Below are positions 24,263-32,892 of a stretch of 52,840 nucleotides of DNA, one piece after another. Location: assembly GCF_900016645.1 (NCBI RefSeq), contig NZ_CDGJ01000016.1; one strand, given 5' to 3'. The stretch is from Acididesulfobacillus acetoxydans. Its GTDB lineage: Bacteria; Bacillota; Desulfitobacteriia; Desulfitobacteriales; Desulfitobacteriaceae. The stretch's first letter is position 1. Each line of letters begins with the position of its first letter. The position numbers and the translations under genes were made by a program. The notes under the pieces were generated by a model. It ran no database searches, was not told the origin of the DNA, and was given only the letters and a program-made list of their open reading frames with translations.

Positions 24263-26335
24263 ATGAAACAACTGGTATTAACAGAAAAACCCAGCGTGGC
24301 CCGGGAGATCGCCCGGGTTCTTAACTGTCAGGCCAAGAACAAAGGGTACCTGGAAGGGCCGAACTATGTCGTGACCTGGGCATTGGGGCATTTGGTCACT
24401 CTGGCCGAGCCTGAGGACTATGATCAGAAATACAAACAATGGCGTTTAGAAGATTTACCCATGTTGCCGGAAAATATGAAGCTGAAGGTTATCCGCCAGA
24501 CGTCACAACAGTATCAGGTCGTCTCTCACCTAATGAAACGTCAGGATATCAGCCAGCTGGTGATTGCCACGGATGCCGGGCGGGAAGGGGAGCTGGTGGC
24601 CCGCTGGATTATGAAACTGAGCAACTGGAAAAAACCCTTTAAAAGGCTCTGGATTTCTTCCCAAACGGACGCGGCCATCCGGGAAGGTTTTGCCAGCTTA
24701 AAACCGGGTGCCGAGTATAATAACCTCTATGATGCGGCGGTGTGCCGGGCGGAGGCGGATTGGCTGATCGGGCTCAATGTGACCAGAGCCTTGACTTGTA
24801 AATTCAATGCGCAGCTCAACGCGGGCCGGGTGCAAACCCCAACCCTAGCCATGATGGTGCAGAGAGAGGAAGAAATCAAGAAGTTCGTTCCTGTGGACTA
24901 TTGGACCATCCGGGCGGATTTTGGTGATTATTTCGGCGATTGGCGCGGCCAAGACGGCAACCGCTTGTTTGACTATGCCCAAGTGGAGGAACTCCTGGCT
25001 AAACTCCAGGGGCAGGCCGGCCAAATCGTGGAACTGCGCCGGGAAAATAAAAGTGAACCCGCTCCTCTGGCTTACGATTTGACGGAACTTCAGAGGGACG
25101 CCAACCGGCGGTACGCTTTCTCCGCACAAAGAACCCTCAATGTTCTTCAGAATTTGTATGAGCGGCATAAGATCGTCACTTATCCCCGTACGGATTCCCG
25201 TTATATTACCAGAGATATCGTACCCACGCTGCCTGCCAGGCTCAGAGGGATGGCTGTCGGGCCTTATGCGGATTTGGTGAAACAGATCTTGCAAAAACCT
25301 TTGACTCCCTCGAAACGCTTTGTCGACGACAGCAAAGTGTCGGACCACCATGCTCTCATCCCCACGGAGCAGCCCCTGCGCCTGACAGATCTGACGGGAG
25401 ATGAAAGAAACCTCTACGATCTGATTGCCCGCCGTTTTCTGGCCGTGCTGTCTCCACCCTACCGCTTTGAACAACTCACCTTGGTCACCCGGATCAAAGA
25501 GGAAAGTTTTTATGCCCGGGGTAAGCTGGTCAAGGATTTAGGCTGGCGGGCAGTGGCTTTTCAACTCGCGGACCGGGAAGAGGGCAAAGAAGAGAGTTTG
25601 CCTGAGCAGACGCTGGCCAATCTAAGCCGGGGTGAAGCGAGAACGGTCAAAAGCCTGAAAGCCCAGAAGGGGAAAACCAAACCCCCAGCCCGCTACACCG
25701 AAGCAACCCTGCTCTCAGCCATGGAAAGTCCGGGCAAATTTATTGAAGACGAGGAACTGCGGGAAAGCATTAAGGGTGGGGGCTTGGGGACCCCGGCGAC
25801 CCGGGCTGAGATCATCGAAAAACTCATCTCCACTTTCTATGTTGAGCGCAATGGCAAGGAGTTGGTCCCCACGGCAAAGGGCATTCAACTCATCGGTCTG
25901 GTCGCTTCCGAACTCAGAAGCCCGGAACTCACGGCCCAATGGGAGCAGAGCTTAACTGATATTGCCCGGGGAAAGGGCAGCAGGCAGGCCTTCATCAGGG
26001 GTATCCGTGAGAATACCGCAGCTCTGGTACGCAGTGTCGCCGCGGACAACAGCGTCTACAAGGCGGATAATATTTCCAAGACGAAGTGTCCCGTCTGTGG
26101 CAAATATATGCTTCTGGTCCAAGGCAAACGGGGTAAAATGTTTGTCTGCCAAGACCGGAGTTGCGGGCATCGGCAGCCGGAAAAGGAAAGCCTCGGGTTT
26201 ACCAGCTCCAAGCGGGCGAGCCAGATGAACCAGAAGCTCATATCTCAATACAGTGACAGTGGTTCGATCGGCAATAACCTGGGCGATCTGCTTCGGGAAG
26301 CTTTGGCCAAGCCGGGTCGGGAAAAACGAAAATAA
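24263..26335 (+). CDS. topB: DNA topoisomerase III
   Basis: 690 residues. Type IA topoisomerase that passes single strands and decatenates DNA. The N-terminal toprim domain starts MKQLVLTEKPSVAREIA and includes TDAGREGE for Mg binding. The catalytic Tyr is in TYPRTDSRY (Y307). A four-Cys zinc motif is at the C-terminus (CPVCGKYM...CQDRSCGHRQ). Length is typical for Firmicutes TopB. The start has a GTAGGGAG site. It is preceded by two small genes and followed by the second copy of the 118-nt structured repeat, which may end its transcript. Confidence 0.95.
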   Translation: MKQLVLTEKPSVAREIARVLNCQAKNKGYLEGPNYVVTWALGHLVTLAEPEDYDQKYKQWRLEDLPMLPENMKLKVIRQTSQQYQVVSHLMKRQDISQLVIATDAGREGELVARWIMKLSNWKKPFKRLWISSQTDAAIREGFASLKPGAEYNNLYDAAVCRAEADWLIGLNVTRALTCKFNAQLNAGRVQTPTLAMMVQREEEIKKFVPVDYWTIRADFGDYFGDWRGQDGNRLFDYAQVEELLAKLQGQAGQIVELRRENKSEPAPLAYDLTELQRDANRRYAFSAQRTLNVLQNLYERHKIVTYPRTDSRYITRDIVPTLPARLRGMAVGPYADLVKQILQKPLTPSKRFVDDSKVSDHHALIPTEQPLRLTDLTGDERNLYDLIARRFLAVLSPPYRFEQLTLVTRIKEESFYARGKLVKDLGWRAVAFQLADREEGKEESLPEQTLANLSRGEARTVKSLKAQKGKTKPPARYTEATLLSAMESPGKFIEDEELRESIKGGGLGTPATRAEIIEKLISTFYVERNGKELVPTAKGIQLIGLVASELRSPELTAQWEQSLTDIARGKGSRQAFIRGIRENTAALVRSVAADNSVYKADNISKTKCPVCGKYMLLVQGKRGKMFVCQDRSCGHRQPEKESLGFTSSKRASQMNQKLISQYSDSGSIGNNLGDLLREALAKPGREKRK

Positions 26336-26388
26336 GCGCTCGAAGCACTGATGTTTGCGGTTGCATTCGCAACTCTCATAGTGACTTT

Positions 26389-26505
26389 GATGAAGCATAA
26401 GAGCAAGCAGCCTACCTTGACAAGAGCTTTTGCTCTTCCCTCGAAGGCCGCGGACTGTGCGGCTGGTTGTATAACCGGGATGTTCGCGTATCCCCGGTTT
26501 ATATT
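26389..26505 (+). repeat. 118-nt structured repeat, copy B
   Basis: Same order as 5758-5875: GATGAAGC, an AAGAGCAA hairpin, CCGC-rich middle, then TATAACCGGGATGTT and a CCCCGGTTTAT closing stem. Sequence differs within the stems while pairing is mostly kept. It starts 54 bases after the topB stop. The remainder of 26336-26697 has no gene. Confidence 0.55.
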
Positions 26506-26697
26506 GCGCCGGCTGCATTTTTAGGCTATGATTTAGCTGGATTGAGGATTTGGGCATTTCCATTAGGGCAGATATTTGGAAAGAAAGAGACTAAGAAAAC
26601 CGCCTTCATCCTATGATTAAATCCATGGGCTTTCGGTTGCGTTGCCGTAAGAAAACTGAAATTGAGAGAAAGAGCGAGAGGACTTTAAGAAAGGTGG

Positions 26698-27888
26698 ATG
26701 GCCGTGATATCACGTGAGATGCGAGAACAGGTGGAAAACAGTTCCCTCATTCGGGCCATGTTTGAGGAAGGCAGACGACTGGCGGAAATCCACGGAGCGG
26801 AAAATGTCTTTGACTTTAGCCTGGGTAACCCGAATGTTGAACCGCCGGTCGAAGTGAAACAAGCGATTCTGGAGATATTGCATGTCGAGAACTCCAGCGC
26901 TATCCATGGATATATGAACAACTCGGGTTATGAAGAGGTGAGGTCGGCCATCGCCGAGTCAATCAACGGCAGATTTGGTACGGCGTTTACCCAAAATAAT
27001 ATTGTGATGACCGTGGGCGCGGCGGGTGGATTGAACGTCCTTTTTAAAACTTTGCTGAACCCAAAGGACGAGGTCATCGTCTTTGCCCCGTTTTTTGGAG
27101 AATACAGAAGCTATGTCAGGAATTATGCGGGCGAATTGGTAGTGGTCTCTCCCAACACCGTAGATTTCCAGCCCAACCTGGAAGAATGCCAAGAGAAAAT
27201 TACGCCCCGAACGAAAGCAGTGCTTATCAATTCACCTAATAATCCAACCGGTGTCGTCTATTCGGAAGAGACCATCCTGAGACTGGCAAAAATACTGAAT
27301 GCGAAGCAAAAAGAGTTTGGGAGCGATATTTACCTCATTTCCGATGAACCGTACCGGGAACTTGCTTATGATCAGGTCGAGGTGCCGTATCTGACGAAGT
27401 ATTATGCTAACACCATCGTCGGATACTCTTTCAGTAAATCTCTGTCTCTGCCGGGTGAAAGAATCGGTTACTTGGTGATACCGGACGAAGTCGAGGATTA
27501 TGAAAATATTATTTCCGCCGCGAACATTGCCACGCGCATTTTAGGTTTTGTCAACGCTCCTTCGCTGTTCCAACGCGTTGTGGCCAAATGCTTGGATGCT
27601 AAGGTTGATCTTCAGGCCTACAACAAAAATCGCGAGCTCCTTTATGGCGGGCTCTTATCCTACGGCTATCAATGCATTAAACCGCAGGGCGCATTTTATC
27701 TCTTTGTTAAGAGCCCAATAGATGATGACGTGAAATTCTGTAGCCTGGCCAAGCAAAAAAATATTCTCATTGTACCGGGTAAGTCCTTCGGCTGTCCGGG
27801 TTATGTCCGCATCGCCTATTGTGTGGCTTATCAAACGATCGAGAGGGCCTTACCGGGCTTTAAAGCGTTAATGGAAGACGCTGATTGA
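26698..27888 (+). CDS. Class I/II pyridoxal-phosphate aminotransferase
   Basis: About 396 residues, fold type I. Transfers an amino group between an amino acid and a 2-oxo acid in the cytoplasm. Seen: NNSGYEEVRSAIA, TVGAAGGLNVLFK, NSPNNPTGVVY, SDEPYRELAYD and the PLP Lys in YSFSKSLSLPGERIGY, with the substrate-carboxylate Arg in PGYVRIAYC near the C-terminus. Closest in style to aspartate/aromatic aminotransferases; the substrate cannot be fixed. The ATG at 26698 abuts its AAGGTGG site, so the GTG at 26704, six bases farther on, may be the true start. Its relation to the regulator downstream is unclear. Confidence 0.9.
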   Translation: MAVISREMREQVENSSLIRAMFEEGRRLAEIHGAENVFDFSLGNPNVEPPVEVKQAILEILHVENSSAIHGYMNNSGYEEVRSAIAESINGRFGTAFTQNNIVMTVGAAGGLNVLFKTLLNPKDEVIVFAPFFGEYRSYVRNYAGELVVVSPNTVDFQPNLEECQEKITPRTKAVLINSPNNPTGVVYSEETILRLAKILNAKQKEFGSDIYLISDEPYRELAYDQVEVPYLTKYYANTIVGYSFSKSLSLPGERIGYLVIPDEVEDYENIISAANIATRILGFVNAPSLFQRVVAKCLDAKVDLQAYNKNRELLYGGLLSYGYQCIKPQGAFYLFVKSPIDDDVKFCSLAKQKNILIVPGKSFGCPGYVRIAYCVAYQTIERALPGFKALMEDAD

Positions 27889-28093
27889 ATATGGAGGGGG
27901 TAAAGTGAAGCTGTATTTCTGCGCTCACAGATCGTGCACTTTTTTGAGAGACCAAAAAATGCGGCTGAGGTCGCGAACGCTCAAGTGAGCGATCGATTCA
28001 ATCGGGCTGACCAAGGCAAGTTGCCTTATCCACGGGTGAGTGCTGACAAAAAGGAGTCGGGGTGCGGGTGAAAAGAGGTGGAGGAGGTCGAAG

Positions 28094-29125
28094 GTGAAGC
28101 ATACGGTTACCATCCGGGATGTTGCCAAGAAGGTCGGTGTCTCGGCTTCGACCGTCTCCCGGGTCATTGCCAACAGTCCCCTGATCAGCGAAGAGACACG
28201 GGAAGTGGTACGCAAGGCAATGGAGGAGATGGGCTACTTCCCAAATGCCGTGGCACGCAGCCTGGCGAATGCCCAGACCCGCACCATCGCCGTTGTTATG
28301 CCCAGCTCGGCGGAATTGGCTTTCCAAAATCCCTTTTTTCCGGAGGCGATTCGCGGAATCGGGGGCGTGACCAGCGAACAACGCTATGACCTGCTCCTGC
28401 TCACTCCGGTTACGGCCGAGGACGAGTATCGGGAGACCCTGCGGGTTGTCAAAGAGCGTCGGGTGGACGGTATAATTTTTCTCTATTCCCGTTCCGACCA
28501 GAAAGTCCTGGCAGAACTGGCCGAGATGGGATTTCCCCAGGTTTTGATCGGGCGTCCGCTTGAGGATTTGCCGTTGACCTGGGTGGATAATGACAACATC
28601 GAGGCCAGCCGGTCGGTGACCGCGGAGTTGATCCGGTTGGGTCACCGAATTATCGGTTTCATGTCAGGTCCACCCAATTTTGTCGTATCCCAAGACCGAC
28701 TGGAAGGATACAAGCGGGCTTTGGCCGACGGCGGCATAACATGGGACCCGGAGTGTGTTTGTAGCGCGGACTTTTTGGAGGAAGAAGGGTACCGGGCGGC
28801 GGGAAAGCTGTTGGATGGGCGTCCAAACTTGACCGCTGTGGTAACTATGGATGACATTATGGCTTTCGGGGTGATGCGGGCCGCCCGTGAACGCGGCTTG
28901 GACCTGCCGCGGGAGCTATCTCTGGTAAGTTTTAACAACTCACCCCTGGCCCAACATATGACCCCACCGCTTTCCTCGGTTGAGATTCAGGCGCATGAAT
29001 TGGGAGCCACGGCGGCGCGTTTGCTGCTCAGTCAGTTAGAACTGCAGCAGGCAACTTCCGAGCACTGTTTTGTTCAAGTTTCACTGGTGCGGCGGAATTC
29101 AATGGCTCCGGTTAAATTTTTGTGA
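28094..29125 (+). CDS. LacI-family regulator of the maltodextrin-type locus
   Basis: 343 residues. N-terminal HTH and hinge: TIRDVAKKVGVSASTVSRVIANSPLISEETREVVRKAMEEMGY; then a sugar-binding-protein-like effector domain. GTG 28094 is chosen because GGAGGAGG lies six bases upstream and the HTH begins at once. Two perfect operator palindromes lie 55-100 bases after its stop, before the binding-protein gene, so it most likely represses that operon and releases on a maltodextrin or similar sugar, as MalR-type regulators do. Confidence 0.92.
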   Translation: MKHTVTIRDVAKKVGVSASTVSRVIANSPLISEETREVVRKAMEEMGYFPNAVARSLANAQTRTIAVVMPSSAELAFQNPFFPEAIRGIGGVTSEQRYDLLLLTPVTAEDEYRETLRVVKERRVDGIIFLYSRSDQKVLAELAEMGFPQVLIGRPLEDLPLTWVDNDNIEASRSVTAELIRLGHRIIGFMSGPPNFVVSQDRLEGYKRALADGGITWDPECVCSADFLEEEGYRAAGKLLDGRPNLTAVVTMDDIMAFGVMRAARERGLDLPRELSLVSFNNSPLAQHMTPPLSSVEIQAHELGATAARLLLSQLELQQATSEHCFVQVSLVRRNSMAPVKFL

Positions 29126-29180
29126 GTCAAGTGAATTTTCCGGAAGGGAATTGCAGAAAAAGAGCGAATATATACCTAAG

Positions 29181-29223
29181 TGCAACCGGTTGCACCGTCA
29201 CGCCCTAAATGCAACCGGTTGCA
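29181..29223 (+). promoter_or_regulatory. Twin LacI-family operators
   Basis: TGCAACCGGTTGCA occurs twice, at 29181-29194 and 29210-29223, each a perfect 14-bp palindrome matching the LacI/CcpA-type pattern with a central CG. Start-to-start distance is 29 bases, near three helical turns, which suits cooperative binding. They sit between the regulator and the first transporter gene. Confidence 0.85.
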
Positions 29224-29334
29224 GGAGCGCCCCTCAATGAGTTAAGATTTGGATGGCTCAAGGTAGGGATTGCGAAGGAGGTGAAGGAGAGGCCAGAACT
29301 GTCTATTCCTATCAAAAAAAGGGGAGGAACCAGA

Positions 29335-30609
29335 ATGTCAAAAAGTAAGACTAAAGCCTTAGCGGGAATTGTTGCTTTGATTTTAGCCCTCACGACTTTG
29401 CTCAGCGGTTGTGGATCAGGTAAGGCGCCCACGCCCACCTCAGCGGCAAGCGGATCCCAGGTTACTCTTAATCTGTGGGAACAGATGGAACAGCCCGTTG
29501 GCAAGGCATTCGATGCACAAATGAAGATCTTCGAACAAGAGAACCCGGGGATAAAGGTCAACCGGGTGCATTATCAGACAGAGGATTTGAGAAGTCAGTT
29601 CCAGACGGCTGTACTCTCAGGAAAGGGCCCCGAGCTGATCTATGGGCCCAATGATAATATGGGGCCCCTTTCGCTGGGTAAACTCATCATCCCGCTCAAT
29701 CAGTTTATGGGGCAGGACTTTTGGAAGAAATTTGATCCCGGTATCCTGGATACGGTCAAGATTGGTAACGACATATGGGCAGTGCCGATAGTCAATGGCA
29801 ACAATCTAAGTTTACTGTATAATAAGAAGTTGGTTTCCAAAGCTCCGCAGAGTTTTAATGATATTATCGCTTTGGCCAAAAAGTATAATGACGGAAAAAC
29901 TTACGCGATGGTGACCAACGAAAATGAACCCTACTGGTTTGTGCCTTTCTTAGGCGCTTTCGGTGGCAAGGTGTTTGATAGCAGCGGCAAGATAACCGTT
30001 GACACTCCGGCGATGGTAAGCGCGTTTAAGTACTTGCATGATTTGAAGTATGTTTACAAGGTGATGCCTAAACAAGAGAGTCAACAGGTGGCGGAAGGCT
30101 TGTTTAAAGAGGGAAAGGCCGCGACACTAATCGATGGAGCCTGGTGTTTCAGTGACATGCACAAGACCTTGGGCGAGAACTTGGGCATAACGTTATTCCC
30201 CAAGGTTGATGATACAGGAAACTATGGGTCGCCGTATTATGGCTCTACAGGTTTCTCCGTATCGGCCAACGTGAAGGATCCCAAAGTGAAAGACGCCATA
30301 AAAAAGTTCTTCGAGTTTGTGACCTCCAAGGGCTTCCAAGTAAACTTTGCGCAGCAAATGGGGCAAATGCCCTCCACGACAGAGGCACTTAAGGATTCTT
30401 CCATAACCAGTGATCCGTTTATCAAAATGTCGATTGAACAAATGAAACATGGCACACCCATGCCGATTCGGGCGGAGATGCGGGCGGTTTGGGATGCCAT
30501 GAGGCCGGAACTTGAAGCCGTTATGGCTAATCAAAAGACACCGGGACAGGCGGCCAAAGACATGCAGACCAAAGCGGAACAGCTCGCCAAGGATTTGACG
30601 AAAAAGTAA
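29335..30609 (+). CDS. ABC sugar (maltodextrin-type) binding lipoprotein
   Basis: 424 residues. Lipoprotein signal ending LLSGC with the lipidated Cys at 26, then a Ser/Thr/Pro-rich linker and a family 1 solute-binding fold (VTLNLWEQMEQP, GPELIYGPNDNMG, AVPIVNGNNLSLLYNKKLV, KAATLIDGAWCF, YYGSTGFSVSA). This captures an oligosaccharide outside the membrane for the two permeases that follow. ATG 29335 has GGGGAGG upstream. It is the first gene after the twin operators. Confidence 0.9.
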   Translation: MSKSKTKALAGIVALILALTTLLSGCGSGKAPTPTSAASGSQVTLNLWEQMEQPVGKAFDAQMKIFEQENPGIKVNRVHYQTEDLRSQFQTAVLSGKGPELIYGPNDNMGPLSLGKLIIPLNQFMGQDFWKKFDPGILDTVKIGNDIWAVPIVNGNNLSLLYNKKLVSKAPQSFNDIIALAKKYNDGKTYAMVTNENEPYWFVPFLGAFGGKVFDSSGKITVDTPAMVSAFKYLHDLKYVYKVMPKQESQQVAEGLFKEGKAATLIDGAWCFSDMHKTLGENLGITLFPKVDDTGNYGSPYYGSTGFSVSANVKDPKVKDAIKKFFEFVTSKGFQVNFAQQMGQMPSTTEALKDSSITSDPFIKMSIEQMKHGTPMPIRAEMRAVWDAMRPELEAVMANQKTPGQAAKDMQTKAEQLAKDLTKK

Positions 30610-30639
30610 CTCGAAATATGTTATGAACTCGTGCGCCAT

Positions 30640-30826
30640 AGTCCAGTCATGACGGCCGAGGGCGGAGTTGTCGCCATCGAAGAAGCAAGGTATAGGGGGT
30701 ATCACGCCCATTTATGGAGCTTGTAGAAAGGATGACACTTTCCTAGATTCAGGTCCCGACGGGGTAAGACTCCCACGTATGAAGCTTGTAGAAGCCGGTG
30801 AAAGTGGGAGTCCTACGATTGGATAA
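30640..30826 (+). repeat. Orphan IS200/IS605-like right-end sequence, copy 2
   Basis: Fills most of the 302-base gap between the binding protein and the first permease. Shared with 2600-2725: GACGGCCGAGGGC, GAAGCAAGGTA, CTTGTAGAAG and GTGGGAGTCCTACG-TTGGATAAA. The outer stem is GACTCCCAC (30768-30776) with GTGGGAGTC (30804-30812). No transposase adjoins. Confidence 0.5.
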
Positions 30827-30911
30827 ACAGCAGGGAAGTAGTGGATGGGCGGCCACCTATCCATTGCTTCTTCACGCTGGGATCGGTTGGCCTAAAAAGG
30901 AGGAGCGCGGA

Positions 30912-31904
30912 ATGGAAGGAAGAGCCGGAAAGAAACCTAGCGTTGTTCGCAAAAGCGCCAGAGGAAGAAGAAAAAGATCCCTGCAGCAGAAGTGGTGGAC
31001 CCCCTATCTTTTCGTGAGCCCGTCCTTTCTGATAGTGCTTTTTATTATTCTCCTTCCTTTGCTCTTTGAATTCTTGATGTCAACCTATGACATCAGGTTG
31101 CAGAACATGATGAGTCTAAAAGAAGTGGGGATTAACCTTTTCAATTTCCCCAGGATTTTCAAGAACCAATTTATCGGTCTGGGGAACTACAAGGAGATTA
31201 TTACCAGCAAAGTCTTTGTCAGTGTGTTTCTTAGGACGGTTGTCTGGACCGCCAGCAATGTCTTTTTTCATGTGGTGATTGGAGTCTGGCTGGCTGTCCT
31301 TCTAAATCGCAAGTTGCCGGGAAAGTCTGTTTTTAGAGTTCTTCTAGTTCTCCCTTGGGCTATCCCGGAATACGTGGCGGCCGTAACCTGGAAAGGGATG
31401 CTTAACTATCAATTTGGGGCGATCAATGTTCTGCTGGGCAAATTAGGCATCCCGGCCATCAACTGGCTGGGAAACCCGACAAATACACTGATCGGGGCGA
31501 CACTAACCAACATCTGGCTCGGCGTGCCCTTCATGATGCTGATTGCCTTGGGGGGGCTCCAGGGCATTCCACATGACTTGTACGAAGCAGCGGATATCGA
31601 CGGTGCCACGGGGTGGCAAAAATTCCGGCATATCACCGCGCCTTTGCTAAAACCAGTGATGGTTCCCGCTATTATATTGGGTGTAGTTTGGACCTTCAAC
31701 AAATTGAGTATCCTCTATATTCTAAAAGACGGGCAGCCGAGTGACGCGGTGAACATTCTCGTACTCAAGATGTACCGGGACGGATTTGATCTCTATCGCT
31801 ATGGCTATGCAGCGGCTTTGTCTGTGGTAATATTCGTCATTCTTATTGTCTTCAGCCTCGTCTACCTCAGGGTGAATAGAACTTCGGAGGAGGGAGAACT
31901 ATGA
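30912..31904 (+). CDS. ABC sugar transporter permease, MalF-type
   Basis: 330 residues with a basic N-terminal tail and about six membrane helices. The EAA loop that contacts the ATPase reads EAADIDGATGWQKFRHITAPLLKP. ATG 30912 has AAAGGAGG upstream. The stop overlaps the start of the second permease (ATGA), so the two are translationally coupled. Partner of the binding lipoprotein at 29335. Confidence 0.92.
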   Translation: MEGRAGKKPSVVRKSARGRRKRSLQQKWWTPYLFVSPSFLIVLFIILLPLLFEFLMSTYDIRLQNMMSLKEVGINLFNFPRIFKNQFIGLGNYKEIITSKVFVSVFLRTVVWTASNVFFHVVIGVWLAVLLNRKLPGKSVFRVLLVLPWAIPEYVAAVTWKGMLNYQFGAINVLLGKLGIPAINWLGNPTNTLIGATLTNIWLGVPFMMLIALGGLQGIPHDLYEAADIDGATGWQKFRHITAPLLKPVMVPAIILGVVWTFNKLSILYILKDGQPSDAVNILVLKMYRDGFDLYRYGYAAALSVVIFVILIVFSLVYLRVNRTSEEGEL

Positions 31905-32764
31905 AGGGGTTCTTACGGGACAATTATTTCGAAAGAAATGACTCAACGCCCAAAATAATATTGATCTATTTGGCTTTAATCGTTATGACATTAATTGCGG
32001 TCTATCCGATATTGAATATCCTGGCCGCGGCCCTGAGACCTGACAATCAGATGTTTTCGACTTCTTTGGCGATAATACCTAAAGACGCGTCTTGGGCCAA
32101 TTTCAAAGCGGCTTTCACGCAAATTCAGCTTACGCGTTGGATATACAACAGTGCCTTCATCTCTCTCCTAACCACCGTGGTCACTTTATTTTTTTCTACC
32201 ACAGCGGGGTATGCATTTTCCCGATATCGTTTTTTGGGACGGAGCGGCGGTATGATTGTCCTGCTCGTAACCCAGATGTTTCCGGCCACGATGATTCTTC
32301 TTCCGCTCAACATTTTGCTTACAAACCTGGATCTAAGCGATAAACTGTGGACGCTGGTCATTCCCTACGTCTCGACGGTGGTCCCCTTCAGCATCTGGCT
32401 GCTCAAGGGCTATTTTGATACCATTCCGGTGTCAATCGAAGAGAGTGCCTATGTGGACGGGTGCAGCACGTTCAGGACTTTTTACACGATCGTAGTGCCT
32501 TTGTCAAAACCTGCCTTGGCCGTGGCTTCCATCTTTGCTTTCATGGGGGCGTGGTCAGAATATATCGTCGCTCGGGTTTTAATCCATAACGAAAGCCTTT
32601 ACACATTGCCGCTTGGCCTTGTGACGCTCCAGGGGCAGTACAACACACAATGGGGAGTCTATTCGGCGGCGGCACTCATTACAGTTATTCCGGTTATGAT
32701 CATATTTGTCGTCCTCTCTAAATACCTTGTAAGTGGTTTGACCTTGGGTAGCGTTAAGGGATAG
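31901..32764 (+). CDS. ABC sugar transporter permease, MalG-type
   Basis: 287 residues, about six membrane helices, EAA loop EESAYVDGCSTFRTFYTIVVPLSKP. Forms the membrane channel with the preceding permease. AGGAGGGAG lies before the ATG. No ATP-binding subunit follows, so the importer probably uses a shared MsmK/MalK-type ATPase encoded elsewhere. Confidence 0.92.
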   Translation: MKGFLRDNYFERNDSTPKIILIYLALIVMTLIAVYPILNILAAALRPDNQMFSTSLAIIPKDASWANFKAAFTQIQLTRWIYNSAFISLLTTVVTLFFSTTAGYAFSRYRFLGRSGGMIVLLVTQMFPATMILLPLNILLTNLDLSDKLWTLVIPYVSTVVPFSIWLLKGYFDTIPVSIEESAYVDGCSTFRTFYTIVVPLSKPALAVASIFAFMGAWSEYIVARVLIHNESLYTLPLGLVTLQGQYNTQWGVYSAAALITVIPVMIIFVVLSKYLVSGLTLGSVKG

Positions 32765-32892
32765 GAAGCAGCTTGTAGAATCTTATAGACAAAATCTTAT
32801 AGCCTGGGAGAGCTCGGTGGATGAAATCGCAGAAAGCACGGGCCGACTGAAAAAGATATGAAAAAAGAAAAATGATCTGTAGGTGGAAATAG

